DNA of 64,000 nt. Origin: Streptomyces hundungensis. Lineage in GTDB: Bacteria > Actinomycetota > Actinomycetes > Streptomycetales > Streptomycetaceae. This document shows, piece after piece, positions 17,500 through 25,758 of this stretch; position 1 is the first letter of the stretch; each line of letters opens with the position of its first letter. Below the pieces are notes generated by a model. The model was not told the DNA's origin and ran no database searches. It saw only the letters and a list, made by a program, of their open reading frames with translations. A program made the position numbers and the translations under genes. The DNA lies in NCBI RefSeq assembly GCF_003627815.1, contig NZ_CP032698.1:2976001-3040000 (forward strand), in the 5' to 3' direction.

Positions 17500-17772
17500 A
17501 TGCCGGAATCGACGGAAGTGAAGAGACCGGTGATCACGCCCTTGCGCGTGGTCATCGCGCTCTGCCTGATCGCGCCCTTCGTGGCGATGCTGTGGGTGAG
17601 CTCGTACGCCAAGGCGGACCCGGCGCTCGGCGGCATCCCGTTCTTCTACTGGTACCAGATGCTGTGGGTGCTGATCTCGACCGCGCTGACGATGCTCGCG
17701 TACAAGCTGTGGCAGCACGACCAGCGCTCGCGCACCACCTCTGACACCGCCAAGGGGGGTGCGTCCAAGTGA
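17500..17772 (+). CDS. DUF3311 small membrane protein
   Basis: A 90-residue protein with two hydrophobic segments (about 14-36 and 50-70: VVIALCLIAPFVAMLWVSSY and YWYQMLWVLISTALTMLAY). This DUF3311 type is regularly found directly ahead of sodium:solute symporter genes and may be an accessory subunit. The ATG at 17500 follows GGGGACGGAG. Its stop overlaps the symporter start by four bases, so the two are translationally coupled. Confidence 0.8.
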   Translation: MPESTEVKRPVITPLRVVIALCLIAPFVAMLWVSSYAKADPALGGIPFFYWYQMLWVLISTALTMLAYKLWQHDQRSRTTSDTAKGGASK

Positions 17773-19388
17773 AGGACGGCGTGAACGGCGTCGCACTCGG
17801 CGTCTTCATCTTCTTCTTCCTGGCCGTCACGGTCATCGGCTTCATGGCCGCCCGCTGGCGCAAGGCCGAGAACGAGGCGAGCCTCGACGAATGGGGCCTG
17901 GGCGGACGGTCGTTCGGCACCTGGGTCACCTGGTTCCTGCTCGGCGGCGACCTCTACACCGCGTACACCTTCGTCGCGGTGCCCGCGGCGATCTACGCGG
18001 CGGGCGCGGCCGGCTTCTTCGCCGTGCCCTACACGATCCTCGTGTACCCGCTGATCTTCACCTTCCTGCCGCGGCTGTGGTCGGTCTCGCACAAGCACGG
18101 CTACGTCACCACCTCGGACTTCGTCCGTGGCCGGTTCGGCTCGAAGGGCCTCTCCCTCGCCGTCGCGATCACCGGCATCCTCGCCACGATGCCCTACATC
18201 GCGCTCCAACTGGTCGGCATCCAGGCCGTGTTGGACGTCATGGGCGTGGGCGGCGAGTCCAGCAACTGGTTCGTGAAGGACCTGCCGCTGCTCATCGCGT
18301 TCGCCGTGCTCGCGGCGTACACCTACTCCTCGGGCCTGCGCGCGCCCGCGCTGATCGCGTTCGTGAAGGACGGTCTGATCTATCTCGTCATCGCGGTGGC
18401 GATCATCTACATCCCGATCAAGCTGGGCGGCTTCGACGCCATCTTCAGCGCCGCGCAGCACAAGTTCGCGGGGCCGCCCGGGGGCAAGCCGACCGGGGCG
18501 CTCGTGCCCGGCGAGAAGAGCCAGTGGACGTACGCCACGCTCGCGCTCGGCTCGGCGCTGGCGCTCTTCATGTACCCGCACTCGATCACCGCGACGCTCT
18601 CCTCGCGCAGCCGCAACGTGATCCGCCGCAACACCACGATCCTGCCGCTGTACTCGCTGATGCTGGGCCTGCTGGCGCTGCTCGGCTTCATGGCGATCGC
18701 GGCGGGCGTCAAGGTCAAGAACGGCCAGCTGGCCATTCCGCAGCTCTTCGAGGACATGTTCCCGGACTGGTTCGCGGGCGTCGCCTTCGCGGCCATCGGC
18801 ATCGGCGCGCTCGTCCCGGCGGCCATCATGTCCATCGCGGCGGCGAACCTCTTCACCCGCAACATCTACAAGGACTTCATCAAGCGGGACGCGACCCCCT
18901 CCCAGGAGGCCAAGGTCTCCAAGCTGGTCTCGCTGGTGGTGAAGGTCGGCGCGCTGGTCTTCGTCCTGACCATGGACAAGACGGTCGCCATCAACTTCCA
19001 GCTCCTGGGCGGCATCTGGATCCTTCAGACCTTCCCGGCCCTGGTCGGCGGCCTGTTCACCCGCTGGTTCCACCGCTGGGCGCTGCTCGCGGGCTGGGCG
19101 GTCGGCATGGTCTACGGCACGCTCGCCGCGTACGGGGTGGCCTCGCCCACCCAGAAGCACTTCGGCGGCTCCTCCAAGGAGATCCCCGGCATCGGCGAGA
19201 TCGGCTACATCGGCCTGACGGCGTTCGTCCTGAACATCCTGGTGACGGTGGTCCTCACCGTCGTCCTGCGCGCCGTCAAGGCCCCCGACGGCATCGACGA
19301 GACCTCGCCGGAGGACTACACGGCCGACGCGGGCGACCCGGGCGTCACCACCGAGCTGCCGCCGGCGACGGCGGGGGCGGCGCACTGA
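17769..19388 (+). CDS. Sodium:solute symporter (monocarboxylate/SSS family)
   Basis: A 539-residue polytopic transporter with about 13 hydrophobic helices. The SSS signature is visible in DEWGLGGRSFGTWVTWFLLGG (residues about 40-60) and SSGLRAPALIAFVKDGLIY (about 180-198). The closest functional types I recall are monocarboxylate permeases of the MctP kind, with a DUF3311 partner as here. The substrate could be a monocarboxylate such as acetate or pyruvate, but this is not certain. The GTG overlaps the DUF3311 stop. Confidence 0.82.
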   Translation: MKDGVNGVALGVFIFFFLAVTVIGFMAARWRKAENEASLDEWGLGGRSFGTWVTWFLLGGDLYTAYTFVAVPAAIYAAGAAGFFAVPYTILVYPLIFTFLPRLWSVSHKHGYVTTSDFVRGRFGSKGLSLAVAITGILATMPYIALQLVGIQAVLDVMGVGGESSNWFVKDLPLLIAFAVLAAYTYSSGLRAPALIAFVKDGLIYLVIAVAIIYIPIKLGGFDAIFSAAQHKFAGPPGGKPTGALVPGEKSQWTYATLALGSALALFMYPHSITATLSSRSRNVIRRNTTILPLYSLMLGLLALLGFMAIAAGVKVKNGQLAIPQLFEDMFPDWFAGVAFAAIGIGALVPAAIMSIAAANLFTRNIYKDFIKRDATPSQEAKVSKLVSLVVKVGALVFVLTMDKTVAINFQLLGGIWILQTFPALVGGLFTRWFHRWALLAGWAVGMVYGTLAAYGVASPTQKHFGGSSKEIPGIGEIGYIGLTAFVLNILVTVVLTVVLRAVKAPDGIDETSPEDYTADAGDPGVTTELPPATAGAAH

Positions 19389-19408
19389 GTTCGGCTGTCG
19401 GCACGGAG

Positions 19409-19443
19409 AGGGCCGCCGCATCCCAGGAGGATGCGGCGGCCCT
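19409..19443. terminator. Convergent terminator, symporter and Uma2 gene
   Basis: Fifteen-base perfect arms (19409-19423, 19429-19443) around a five-base loop, followed by TTT on the plus strand, lie between two convergent genes. Confidence 0.8.
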
Positions 19444-19457
19444 TTCGTGTGCACCGA

Positions 19458-20042
19458 TCAGCGCACCCAGTCCTTGAGCTGCTCGGTCTGGAGCGTGATG
19501 CCGACGGGGTCGGGGAGTTCGACGTCCCGGCCGAAGGGAAGGGTGCGTACCAACGCGTACCGGTGGCCTTCGGGCTCGCTGTAGACCGAGACCTCGCACT
19601 TGGCCCGGTCGATCAACAGGTACACCGGGATGCCGGTCTCCGCGTAGGCGCGTGGCTTCTCGACGTGGTCCCGCCGGTGGGTGTCGGAGTCCCACGAGGT
19701 CACCTCGACCACCATGAGGATCGGTTCCGGGTCCACCCAGTCGCCCTGGCCGACGAAGGCGTCGGATGGCGCGAGCGCTGCGTCCGGGATCGCCCGCCCC
19801 GCCCGATTCTGCTGAGCCTTGATCCCCTGCCCGGGGTGCAACCAGAGTTCCGGCCGATGCTGTAGGCAGATGCGCGTGAGCCACTGGGTGATGCGCCCGT
19901 GATCGCCGTCCGGCATGGCCTTGCTCCTGATGACCCCGTAGATGAATTCGAGCCGCGTCCCCTCCCTCTCACGCGCCGCTATGCGCGCGACGGCCTCGAA
20001 ATCCTCCGTCAGCATGTGGGGCCGGTCTGTAGTCGCGGTCAT
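19458..20042 (-). CDS. Uma2-family (DUF820) restriction-endonuclease-fold protein
   Basis: A 194-residue protein of the PD-(D/E)XK-like Uma2 family, abundant in Streptomyces and cyanobacteria. Visible features are RLEFIYGVIR, the catalytic-type IPDAALAPSD and MVVEVTSWDSDTHRRDHVEKPRAYAE (EVxS...D...K, noted as key residues only). The biological role of the family is not established. It stands alone, convergent with the symporter and divergent from the nrd genes. Confidence 0.8.
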   Translation of the reverse strand: MTATTDRPHMLTEDFEAVARIAAREREGTRLEFIYGVIRSKAMPDGDHGRITQWLTRICLQHRPELWLHPGQGIKAQQNRAGRAIPDAALAPSDAFVGQGDWVDPEPILMVVEVTSWDSDTHRRDHVEKPRAYAETGIPVYLLIDRAKCEVSVYSEPEGHRYALVRTLPFGRDVELPDPVGITLQTEQLKDWVR

Positions 20043-20118
20043 CGCGGCTCGCCTCCTTCAGCGCTCTGCCACCGACGATAGCGGAGCTCTAGGACAGCCG
20101 GGGGCGAAACGACCGGTG

Positions 20119-20134
20119 ACACAACATGTGGGGG
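20119..20134. promoter_or_regulatory. Candidate NrdR box 1
   Basis: ACACAACATGTGGGGG keeps the CxAxATxT core of NrdR boxes. Its centre is 32 bases from box 2, the three-turn spacing typical for paired NrdR boxes ahead of ribonucleotide reductase genes. Confidence 0.6.
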
Positions 20135-20150
20135 GTGCGGTCCGCGGCGC

Positions 20151-20166
20151 CCCCCACATGTATGCT
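20151..20166. promoter_or_regulatory. Candidate NrdR box 2
   Basis: CCCCCACATGTATGCT shares the ACATGT centre with box 1. The two form the arms of a perfect 12-base inverted repeat (20124-20135 with 20150-20161), so the DNA or its transcript could also fold. Confidence 0.55.
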
Positions 20167-20275
20167 CATGCTCGCTGTCGCCGCAGGGGAATCCGGTGTG
20201 AATCCGGAACTGTCCCGCAACGGTATGACCTGTATGGATACGTACGGGTCGAGTCCGAGCACCTGCCGACGGCGT
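20162..20275 (+). ncRNA. Cobalamin (B12) riboswitch ahead of nrdAB
   Basis: The conserved riboswitch blocks are present in order: GCAGGGGAATCCGGTGTGAA (20183-20202), ATCCGGAACTGTCCCGCAAC (20202-20221) and the B12 box GAGTCCGAGCACCTGCC (20251-20267). B12 riboswitches controlling class Ia ribonucleotide reductase are established in Streptomyces, where the class II enzyme needs B12 and makes this operon dispensable when cobalamin is present. The exact ends are estimates. Confidence 0.92.
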
Positions 20276-20297
20276 ACCCGGTTCGACCGAGCCGGGT
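20276..20297 (+). promoter_or_regulatory. Hairpin after the B12 aptamer (expression platform candidate)
   Basis: ACCCGGTTC, a GACC loop and GAGCCGGGT form a nine-pair stem (one G-U) directly after the B12 box and 115 bases before the nrdA start. It may be part of the switch that stops transcription or hides the start. Confidence 0.5.
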
Positions 20298-20411
20298 GCC
20301 AGACGTCCGGGCCTCGCGGTTGGGCCGGTGGACGACGCGCCGAGGGCTGCCCCGAGGCGCGCCGACGCCTCCCCCGCAGCGCCCCGTGCCGAGCGAGGGA
20401 GTGCCCCCACC

Positions 20412-22790
20412 GTGACCATCGCCCCAGCGGATCCCGCTTCAGCGATCACCGACGAGCTCGCGGATGCCCCGGGCACCGCGCTGCTGCGGACCCTGACGGA
20501 GCTCACCGCGGACCTCGCGGACACCGACCCCGGCCGGGTCGCCGCGGCCGCGCTGCGGGGCCGCAACTCCCGCTCCGACGCCGCCGAGTTGCGCGAACTG
20601 GCCACCGAGGCGGCAGCGGGGCTCATCTCGGAGGACCCGGCGTATTCCCGCCTCGCCGCCAGGCTCCTGACGCTCACCGCCGCCGAGGAGGCCGCCTCGC
20701 AGGGCGCGGTGTCGTTCTCCGCCTCCGTCGCGGTCGGCCACCGCGAGGGGCTGATCGCCGACCGCACGGCCGACTTCGTCGATGCCCACGCCGCCCGCCT
20801 CGACACCCTGGTGGACGCGGCCCTCGCCGACGGCGCCGACGACCGCTTCGGCTACTTCGGCCTGCGCACCCTCTACTCCCGCTATCTGCTGCGCCACCCG
20901 ATCACCCGCAAGGTCATCGAGACCCCCCAGCACTTCATGCTGCGCGTGGCGTCCGGCCTCGCCGAGGACGATTCGGTCACCGCCGTGGACGAAGTGGCGT
21001 CCCTGTACGGCCTGATGAGCCGCCTGGACTATCTGCCGTCCTCCCCCACGCTCTTCAACTCCGGCACCCGCCACCCCCAGATGTCGTCGTGCTATCTGCT
21101 CGACTCTCCGCTGGACGAGCTCGACTCGATCTACGACCGCTACCACCAGGTGGCCCGGCTCTCCAAGCACGCGGGCGGCATCGGCCTCTCGTACTCCCGT
21201 ATCCGCGGCCGCGGTTCGCTGATCCGGGGCACCAACGGCCACTCCAACGGCATCGTCCCGTTCCTGAAGACGCTGGACGCCTCGGTGGCCGCGGTCAACC
21301 AGGGCGGCCGGCGCAAGGGTGCGGCCGCGGTGTACCTGGAGACCTGGCACTCCGACATCGAGGAGTTCCTGGAGCTGCGCGACAACACCGGCGAGGACCA
21401 GCGGCGTACGCACAACCTGAACCTCGCGCACTGGATCCCCGACGAGTTCATGCGCCGGGTCGACGCCGACGCCTCGTGGTCGCTGTTCTCCCCGGCCGAC
21501 GTGCCCGAGCTCGTGGACCTGTGGGGCGAGGAGTTCGACGCCGCCTACCGCAGGGCCGAGGCCGCGGGGCTCGCCCTCAAGACCATGCCCGCCCGGGACC
21601 TGTACGGCCGCATGATGCGCACCCTGGCGCAGACCGGCAACGGCTGGATGACGTTCAAGGACGCCTCCAACCGCACCGCCAACCAGACGGCGGAGCCCGG
21701 CCACACGGTCCACTCCTCCAACCTGTGCACCGAGATCCTGGAGGTGACCGACGACGGGGAGACGGCCGTGTGCAACCTCGGCTCGGTCAACCTCGGCGCG
21801 TTCGTCGACACCGCCTCCCACGACATCGACTGGGAGCGGCTCGACGAGACCGTCCGCACCGCGGTGACCTTCCTCGACCGGGTCGTCGACATCAACTTCT
21901 ACCCGACCGAGCAGGCCGGCCGCTCCAACGCCCGGTGGCGCCCGGTGGGCCTGGGCGCGATGGGCCTCCAGGACGTCTTCTTCAAGCTGCGGCTGCCCTT
22001 CGACTCCCCCGAGGCGAAGGCCCTGTCCACGAAGCTCGCCGAGCGGATCATGCTGACCGCGTACGAGGCCTCCGCCGACCTCGCCGAGCGGTCGGGTCCC
22101 CTGCCCGCCTGGGACAAGACCCGCACCGCGCGCGGGGTGCTGCACCCCGACCACTACGACGTCGAGCTGCACTGGCCGGAGCGCTGGGCGGCCCTGCGGG
22201 CACGTATCGCGGAGGTCGGGATGCGCAACTCGCTGCTCCTCGCGATCGCGCCGACCGCCACCATCGCCTCCATCGCGGGCGTGTACGAGTGCATCGAGCC
22301 GCAGGTCTCCAACCTCTTCAAGCGCGAGACCCTGAGCGGTGAATTCCTCCAGGTGAACGGCTACTTGGTGGAGGACCTCAAGCGCCTGGGCGTATGGGAC
22401 GCGCAGTCCCGCGAGGCGCTGCGCGAGGCCAGCGGCTCGGTGCAGGGCTTCAACTGGATCCCGGCCGAGGTGCGCGCCCTGTACCGCACGGCGTGGGAGA
22501 TCCCGCAGCGCGCCCTGATCGACATGGCCGCCGCCCGCACCGCGTTCCTCGACCAGTCGCAGTCGCTGAACCTGTTCCTGGAGACGCCCACCATCGGCAA
22601 GCTGTCGTCGATGTACGCGTACGCCTGGAAGCAGGGCCTCAAGACGACGTACTACCTGCGCTCGCGCCCGGCGACCCGCATCGCCCGCGCCGCCCAGGCC
22701 ACCACCGTCCCAGTCCAGCAGGCGGCCCCCGACGCCGACGCGATCGCCTGCTCCCTGGAAAACCCCGAGTCCTGCGAGGCCTGCCAGTAA
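20412..22790 (+). CDS. nrdA: Class Ia ribonucleotide reductase, large subunit
   Basis: This 792-residue subunit reduces ribonucleotides to deoxyribonucleotides with the tyrosyl radical supplied by NrdB. Active-site residues can be placed: Cys227 (SSCYLL), Cys439 and Glu441 (SNLCTEI), Cys454, and the C-terminal redox pair Cys788/Cys791 (SCEACQ). The ~100-residue N-terminus is the region of an activity (ATP-cone) domain, though not clearly recognisable. The GTG at 20412 follows GAGGGAG; the open frame upstream lies in the riboswitch leader and is not coding. Expression should be shut by B12 and by NrdR. The stop overlaps nrdB by one base. Confidence 0.93.
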   Translation: MTIAPADPASAITDELADAPGTALLRTLTELTADLADTDPGRVAAAALRGRNSRSDAAELRELATEAAAGLISEDPAYSRLAARLLTLTAAEEAASQGAVSFSASVAVGHREGLIADRTADFVDAHAARLDTLVDAALADGADDRFGYFGLRTLYSRYLLRHPITRKVIETPQHFMLRVASGLAEDDSVTAVDEVASLYGLMSRLDYLPSSPTLFNSGTRHPQMSSCYLLDSPLDELDSIYDRYHQVARLSKHAGGIGLSYSRIRGRGSLIRGTNGHSNGIVPFLKTLDASVAAVNQGGRRKGAAAVYLETWHSDIEEFLELRDNTGEDQRRTHNLNLAHWIPDEFMRRVDADASWSLFSPADVPELVDLWGEEFDAAYRRAEAAGLALKTMPARDLYGRMMRTLAQTGNGWMTFKDASNRTANQTAEPGHTVHSSNLCTEILEVTDDGETAVCNLGSVNLGAFVDTASHDIDWERLDETVRTAVTFLDRVVDINFYPTEQAGRSNARWRPVGLGAMGLQDVFFKLRLPFDSPEAKALSTKLAERIMLTAYEASADLAERSGPLPAWDKTRTARGVLHPDHYDVELHWPERWAALRARIAEVGMRNSLLLAIAPTATIASIAGVYECIEPQVSNLFKRETLSGEFLQVNGYLVEDLKRLGVWDAQSREALREASGSVQGFNWIPAEVRALYRTAWEIPQRALIDMAAARTAFLDQSQSLNLFLETPTIGKLSSMYAYAWKQGLKTTYYLRSRPATRIARAAQATTVPVQQAAPDADAIACSLENPESCEACQ

Positions 22791-23806
22791 TGAGTACGAC
22801 CGAACACAAGAACCTGCTGGACCCGGGCTTCGAGCTGACCCTGCGTCCCATGCGTTACCCGGACTTCTACGAGCGCTACCGGGACGCGATCAAGAACACC
22901 TGGACCGTCGAGGAGGTCGACCTCCACTCCGACGTCGCCGACCTCGCGAAGCTGACGCCGGGCGAGCAGCACATGATCGGCCGGCTCGTCGCGTTCTTCG
23001 CGACGGGCGACTCGATCGTCTCCAACAACCTGGTGCTCACCCTCTACAAGCACATCAACTCCCCTGAAGCGCGGCTCTACTTGAGCCGCCAGCTCTTCGA
23101 GGAGGCCGTGCACGTCCAGTTCTATCTGACGCTGCTCGACACCTACCTCCCCGACCCCCAGGACCGCGCCGCCGCGTTCGACGCGGTCGAGGAGATCCCC
23201 TCGATCCGCGAGAAGGCGCAGTTCTGCTTCCGGTGGATGGACTCGGTGGAGAAGATCGAGCGCCTGGAGACCAAGGCCGACCGCCGCCGTTTCCTGCTCA
23301 ACCTGATCTGCTTCGCGGCGTGCATCGAGGGCCTCTTCTTCTACGGCGCCTTCGCCTACGTCTACTGGTTCCGCAGCCGGGGCCTGCTGCACGGCCTGGC
23401 CACCGGCACCAACTGGGTGTTCCGCGACGAGACGATGCACATGAACTTCGCCTTCGAGGTCGTGGACACCGTCCGCAAGGAGGAGCCGGACCTCTTCGAC
23501 GACCGGCTCCAGGAGCAGGTCACCGACATGATCAAGGAGGCGGTCGAGGCGGAGCTCCAGTTCGGCCGCGATCTGTGCGGTGACGGCCTGCCCGGCATGA
23601 ACACCGAGTCGATGCGCGAATACCTGGAGTGCGTCGCCGACCAGCGCCTGACCCGGCTCGGCTTCCCGGCGGTGTACGGCTCGTCGAACCCGTTCTCGTT
23701 CATGGAGCTCCAGGGCGTCCAGGAGCTGACGAACTTCTTCGAGCGCCGCCCGTCCGCCTACCAGGTGGCCGTCGAGGGCTCGGTCGGCTTCGACGAGGAC
23801 TTCTGA
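22790..23806 (+). CDS. nrdB: Class Ia ribonucleotide reductase, radical-generating small subunit
   Basis: A 338-residue diiron protein that houses the tyrosyl radical. Metal ligands are visible: Asp74 (GDSIVSNN), Glu105 and His108, with Tyr112 seven residues after Glu105 (EEAVHVQFY), the E. coli-like arrangement, and a second EGLF...DETMH set further on. The ATG shares its A with the nrdA stop (TAATG). From memory S. coelicolor carries a third gene, nrdS, after nrdB; here a terminator and an opposite-strand gene follow instead. Confidence 0.93.
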   Translation: MSTTEHKNLLDPGFELTLRPMRYPDFYERYRDAIKNTWTVEEVDLHSDVADLAKLTPGEQHMIGRLVAFFATGDSIVSNNLVLTLYKHINSPEARLYLSRQLFEEAVHVQFYLTLLDTYLPDPQDRAAAFDAVEEIPSIREKAQFCFRWMDSVEKIERLETKADRRRFLLNLICFAACIEGLFFYGAFAYVYWFRSRGLLHGLATGTNWVFRDETMHMNFAFEVVDTVRKEEPDLFDDRLQEQVTDMIKEAVEAELQFGRDLCGDGLPGMNTESMREYLECVADQRLTRLGFPAVYGSSNPFSFMELQGVQELTNFFERRPSAYQVAVEGSVGFDEDF

Positions 23807-23860
23807 GCGCCCCGAAAGGGGCGCGGGGAACTGCGCGACCAGCCACCGACGGGCCGCAGC
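23807..23860 (+). repeat. Dispersed Streptomyces 3'-end repeat
   Basis: Starting right after the nrdB stop, a GCGCCCC-GAAA-GGGGCGC tetraloop hairpin (23807-23824) leads into GGGAACTGCGCGACCAGCCA and GGGCCGCAGCC. This string is familiar to me as a repeat found after many genes in Streptomyces genomes; its function is not known to me. Confidence 0.6.
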
Positions 23861-23871
23861 CGAAGAACGCG

Positions 23872-23908
23872 AAGGGGCCCGGCACCACCACGGTGCCGGG
23901 CCCCTTTT
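23872..23908. terminator. Convergent terminator, nrdB and def
   Basis: Fifteen-base perfect arms (23872-23886, 23892-23906) with a five-base loop and a T4 tail on the plus strand. Confidence 0.85.
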
Positions 23909-23926
23909 GCGTATGACCTGTGCCGG

Positions 23927-24559
23927 TCAGGCGTTGGGCACGGTCTCGTAGCGAGCCGTACCCTCCTCCATCTGCTTCAGCGCGTCCTTGCGGTCCCGCT
24001 TGGAGAGGCGGTCGATGTACAGCCGCCCGTACAGGTGGTCCGTCTCGTGCTGGAGGCAGCGCGCGAAGTAGCCGGTGCCGCGCACCTTGATCGGGTTGCC
24101 TTCGGCGTCCTGGCCGGTGACCACCGCGTAGTCGGGGCGTGCGAGTTCGGCGTAGGCGGTCGGCACGGAGAGGCAGCCCTCGTTGGACTCGTCCAGGACG
24201 CGCAGCTCGGCCGGGAGCTCCTCCAGGACCGGGTTGCAGACGACCCCGACGTGGCGCACGCCCTCGTCGTCCGGGCAGTCGTACACGAAGACCTTCTGGT
24301 CCACGCCGATCTGGTTGGCCGCGAGGCCCACGCCCTCGGCCGCCTTCTGGCTGGCGAACATGTCGTCGATCAGCCGGGCGAGGTCGTCGTCGAACGAGGT
24401 GACGTCCTTGCACTCCTTGTGGAGCACCGGGTTGCCGACCACCGTGATGGGGCGGGCCGTGCCGCGCTCGCGGTGGGCCAGCTCACGCGCCTCGCAGTCC
24501 TCCGTGTCCACGACGAACCCGTCGTTCTCGACCTGCTGGTCCGTCTCCTGCTGCGCCAT
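23927..24559 (-). CDS. def: Peptide deformylase
   Basis: A 210-residue metallo-hydrolase that removes the formyl group from new proteins. All three family motifs are present: [10 protein letters not shown] (motif 1), EGCLSVP (motif 2, with the metal Cys) and QHETDHL (motif 3, HExxH). An N-terminal acidic extension of about 35 residues precedes the core ([20 protein letters not shown]), as in other actinobacterial Def proteins. Streptomyces usually carry several def paralogues. Confidence 0.92.
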   Translation of the reverse strand: MAQQETDQQVENDGFVVDTEDCEARELAHRERGTARPITVVGNPVLHKECKDVTSFDDDLARLIDDMFASQKAAEGVGLAANQIGVDQKVFVYDCPDDEGVRHVGVVCNPVLEELPAELRVLDESNEGCLSVPTAYAELARPDYAVVTGQDAEGNPIKVRGTGYFARCLQHETDHLYGRLYIDRLSKRDRKDALKQMEEGTARYETVPNA

Positions 24560-24649
24560 GTCCGCCGTAAGCCTTCCTGAAAACCCGATTCCGATCCCGT
24601 ACAGCCTAAGGCCCGGTCGGCCGGAGATCTCCTGGATGCGCGACGGACC

Positions 24650-25630
24650 TCAGCAGACCTCTTCCAGATCGCGCCACTCCCGGCTGTCCGGATTGTCGGC
24701 CACCCAGCCGTCGAGGAGCCCGCGCACCAGGCCCGCGGGGGCCGCGATGCCGCATTCGCGCTCCGGGACCCACAGGTCGCCGGAGGTGCGGTGACCGAGC
24801 GGGCCCGGGTGGCCCGGCTCGCTGTGGTCGTGCGGGTCGAGGTGCTCGCCGTCGCCCTCGTCGCTGGGCATCTGCGACTCGGAGCAGGCCCGGCACAGCA
24901 GACGGACGGAGGAGGACCAGTCCTCGGCGGCGAAGCCGGCCTCCGCCGCCAGCCGCTCCAGGGCGTCCCGGTCCGCCTCGGTGGCCGCCTCCAGGAGGAC
25001 CACCCAGGTCGGCACGGGCGAGGGTGCCCACAGCTCGATCTCGTCGAACACCGGGAACGAGGGGCCCGCGGCCGTGGTGCGCTCGCCGTGCGGGACGCCG
25101 TCGTGCAGCACGACCTCGCCCCAGCGCCGTCCCGAGGACGGCAGCGGAATGGAGAGCACTTCCATGCGCGCCGGATCCAGCCTGCGGCCCCACACCACCT
25201 CGGCCTCGCCCTCGGGCGAGAGCCGTACCGCGGCGCTGCCCAGCTCCATGCCGACGGGTTCGCCACTGCCGGTGGCCTCGCCCGGCACCTTCAGGCCGTA
25301 CGCCTGCCAGGCGCGGCGGGCCAGCGGCCAGTCCTGGAGCGCGGTGGCCGCGATGCCGACGTTCCACCAGTCGGGGGCGCCGGACTCCTTGTCGAGGAGC
25401 GCGACGGCGCGCAGCCCGGCCGCCCGCGCCTGCTCCCAGTCGTGCCGGAACTTGTGCAGGAGCGCCAGGTTGAACCAGGACTCCGACAGCCAGGGCTCCA
25501 GGTCCGCGGCGCGCGTCAGGAGCGCGCCGGCGTCCTCGTACCTGCCGTCGCCGATCAGCGTGAACGCACGGTCTGTGGCCTGCCGCCACGAGGCGGAGGG
25601 CCGGTGCCGTCCCTTGCCGAAGATCCTCAC
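24650..25630 (-). CDS. Tetratricopeptide-repeat protein
   Basis: A 326-residue soluble protein. Its first 120 residues read as TPR helices (RAFTLIGDGRYEDAGALLTRA, WFNLALLHKFRHDWEQARAAG, WWNVGIAATALQDWPLARRAW). The remainder is not recognised but has a His/Asp/Glu-rich loop near residue 265 and a paired-Cys segment (LLCRACSES) that could bind metal. The GTG start is at 25630. No operon partner is obvious; def follows 90 bases downstream. Confidence 0.7.
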   Translation of the reverse strand: MRIFGKGRHRPSASWRQATDRAFTLIGDGRYEDAGALLTRAADLEPWLSESWFNLALLHKFRHDWEQARAAGLRAVALLDKESGAPDWWNVGIAATALQDWPLARRAWQAYGLKVPGEATGSGEPVGMELGSAAVRLSPEGEAEVVWGRRLDPARMEVLSIPLPSSGRRWGEVVLHDGVPHGERTTAAGPSFPVFDEIELWAPSPVPTWVVLLEAATEADRDALERLAAEAGFAAEDWSSSVRLLCRACSESQMPSDEGDGEHLDPHDHSEPGHPGPLGHRTSGDLWVPERECGIAAPAGLVRGLLDGWVADNPDSREWRDLEEVC

Positions 25631-25739
25631 GATTCCCGCCTGCCCAGACCGGCCCCGGCTACCGGGTCGGTCTTACGGTCTCCCAGTTTTCTGGGTTCTT
25701 TTCGCATCCAACCATGCCCAGCCGGAAGGCCGCTCATTA

Positions 25740-25758
25740 CTCCTGGGTTACCCAGGAG
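25740..25758 (-). terminator. Hairpin over the stop codon of the HD gene
   Basis: CTCCTGGG-TTA-CCCAGGAG: eight-base arms whose loop is the stop codon itself. It may stabilise the message end or weakly terminate. Confidence 0.4.

Noticed and set aside
24580..24600. GGAAT on the minus strand upstream of def as a sigma-R promoter
   Set aside because: The triplet 18 bases downstream is TAC rather than GTT, and it is not GTT at 19 either.
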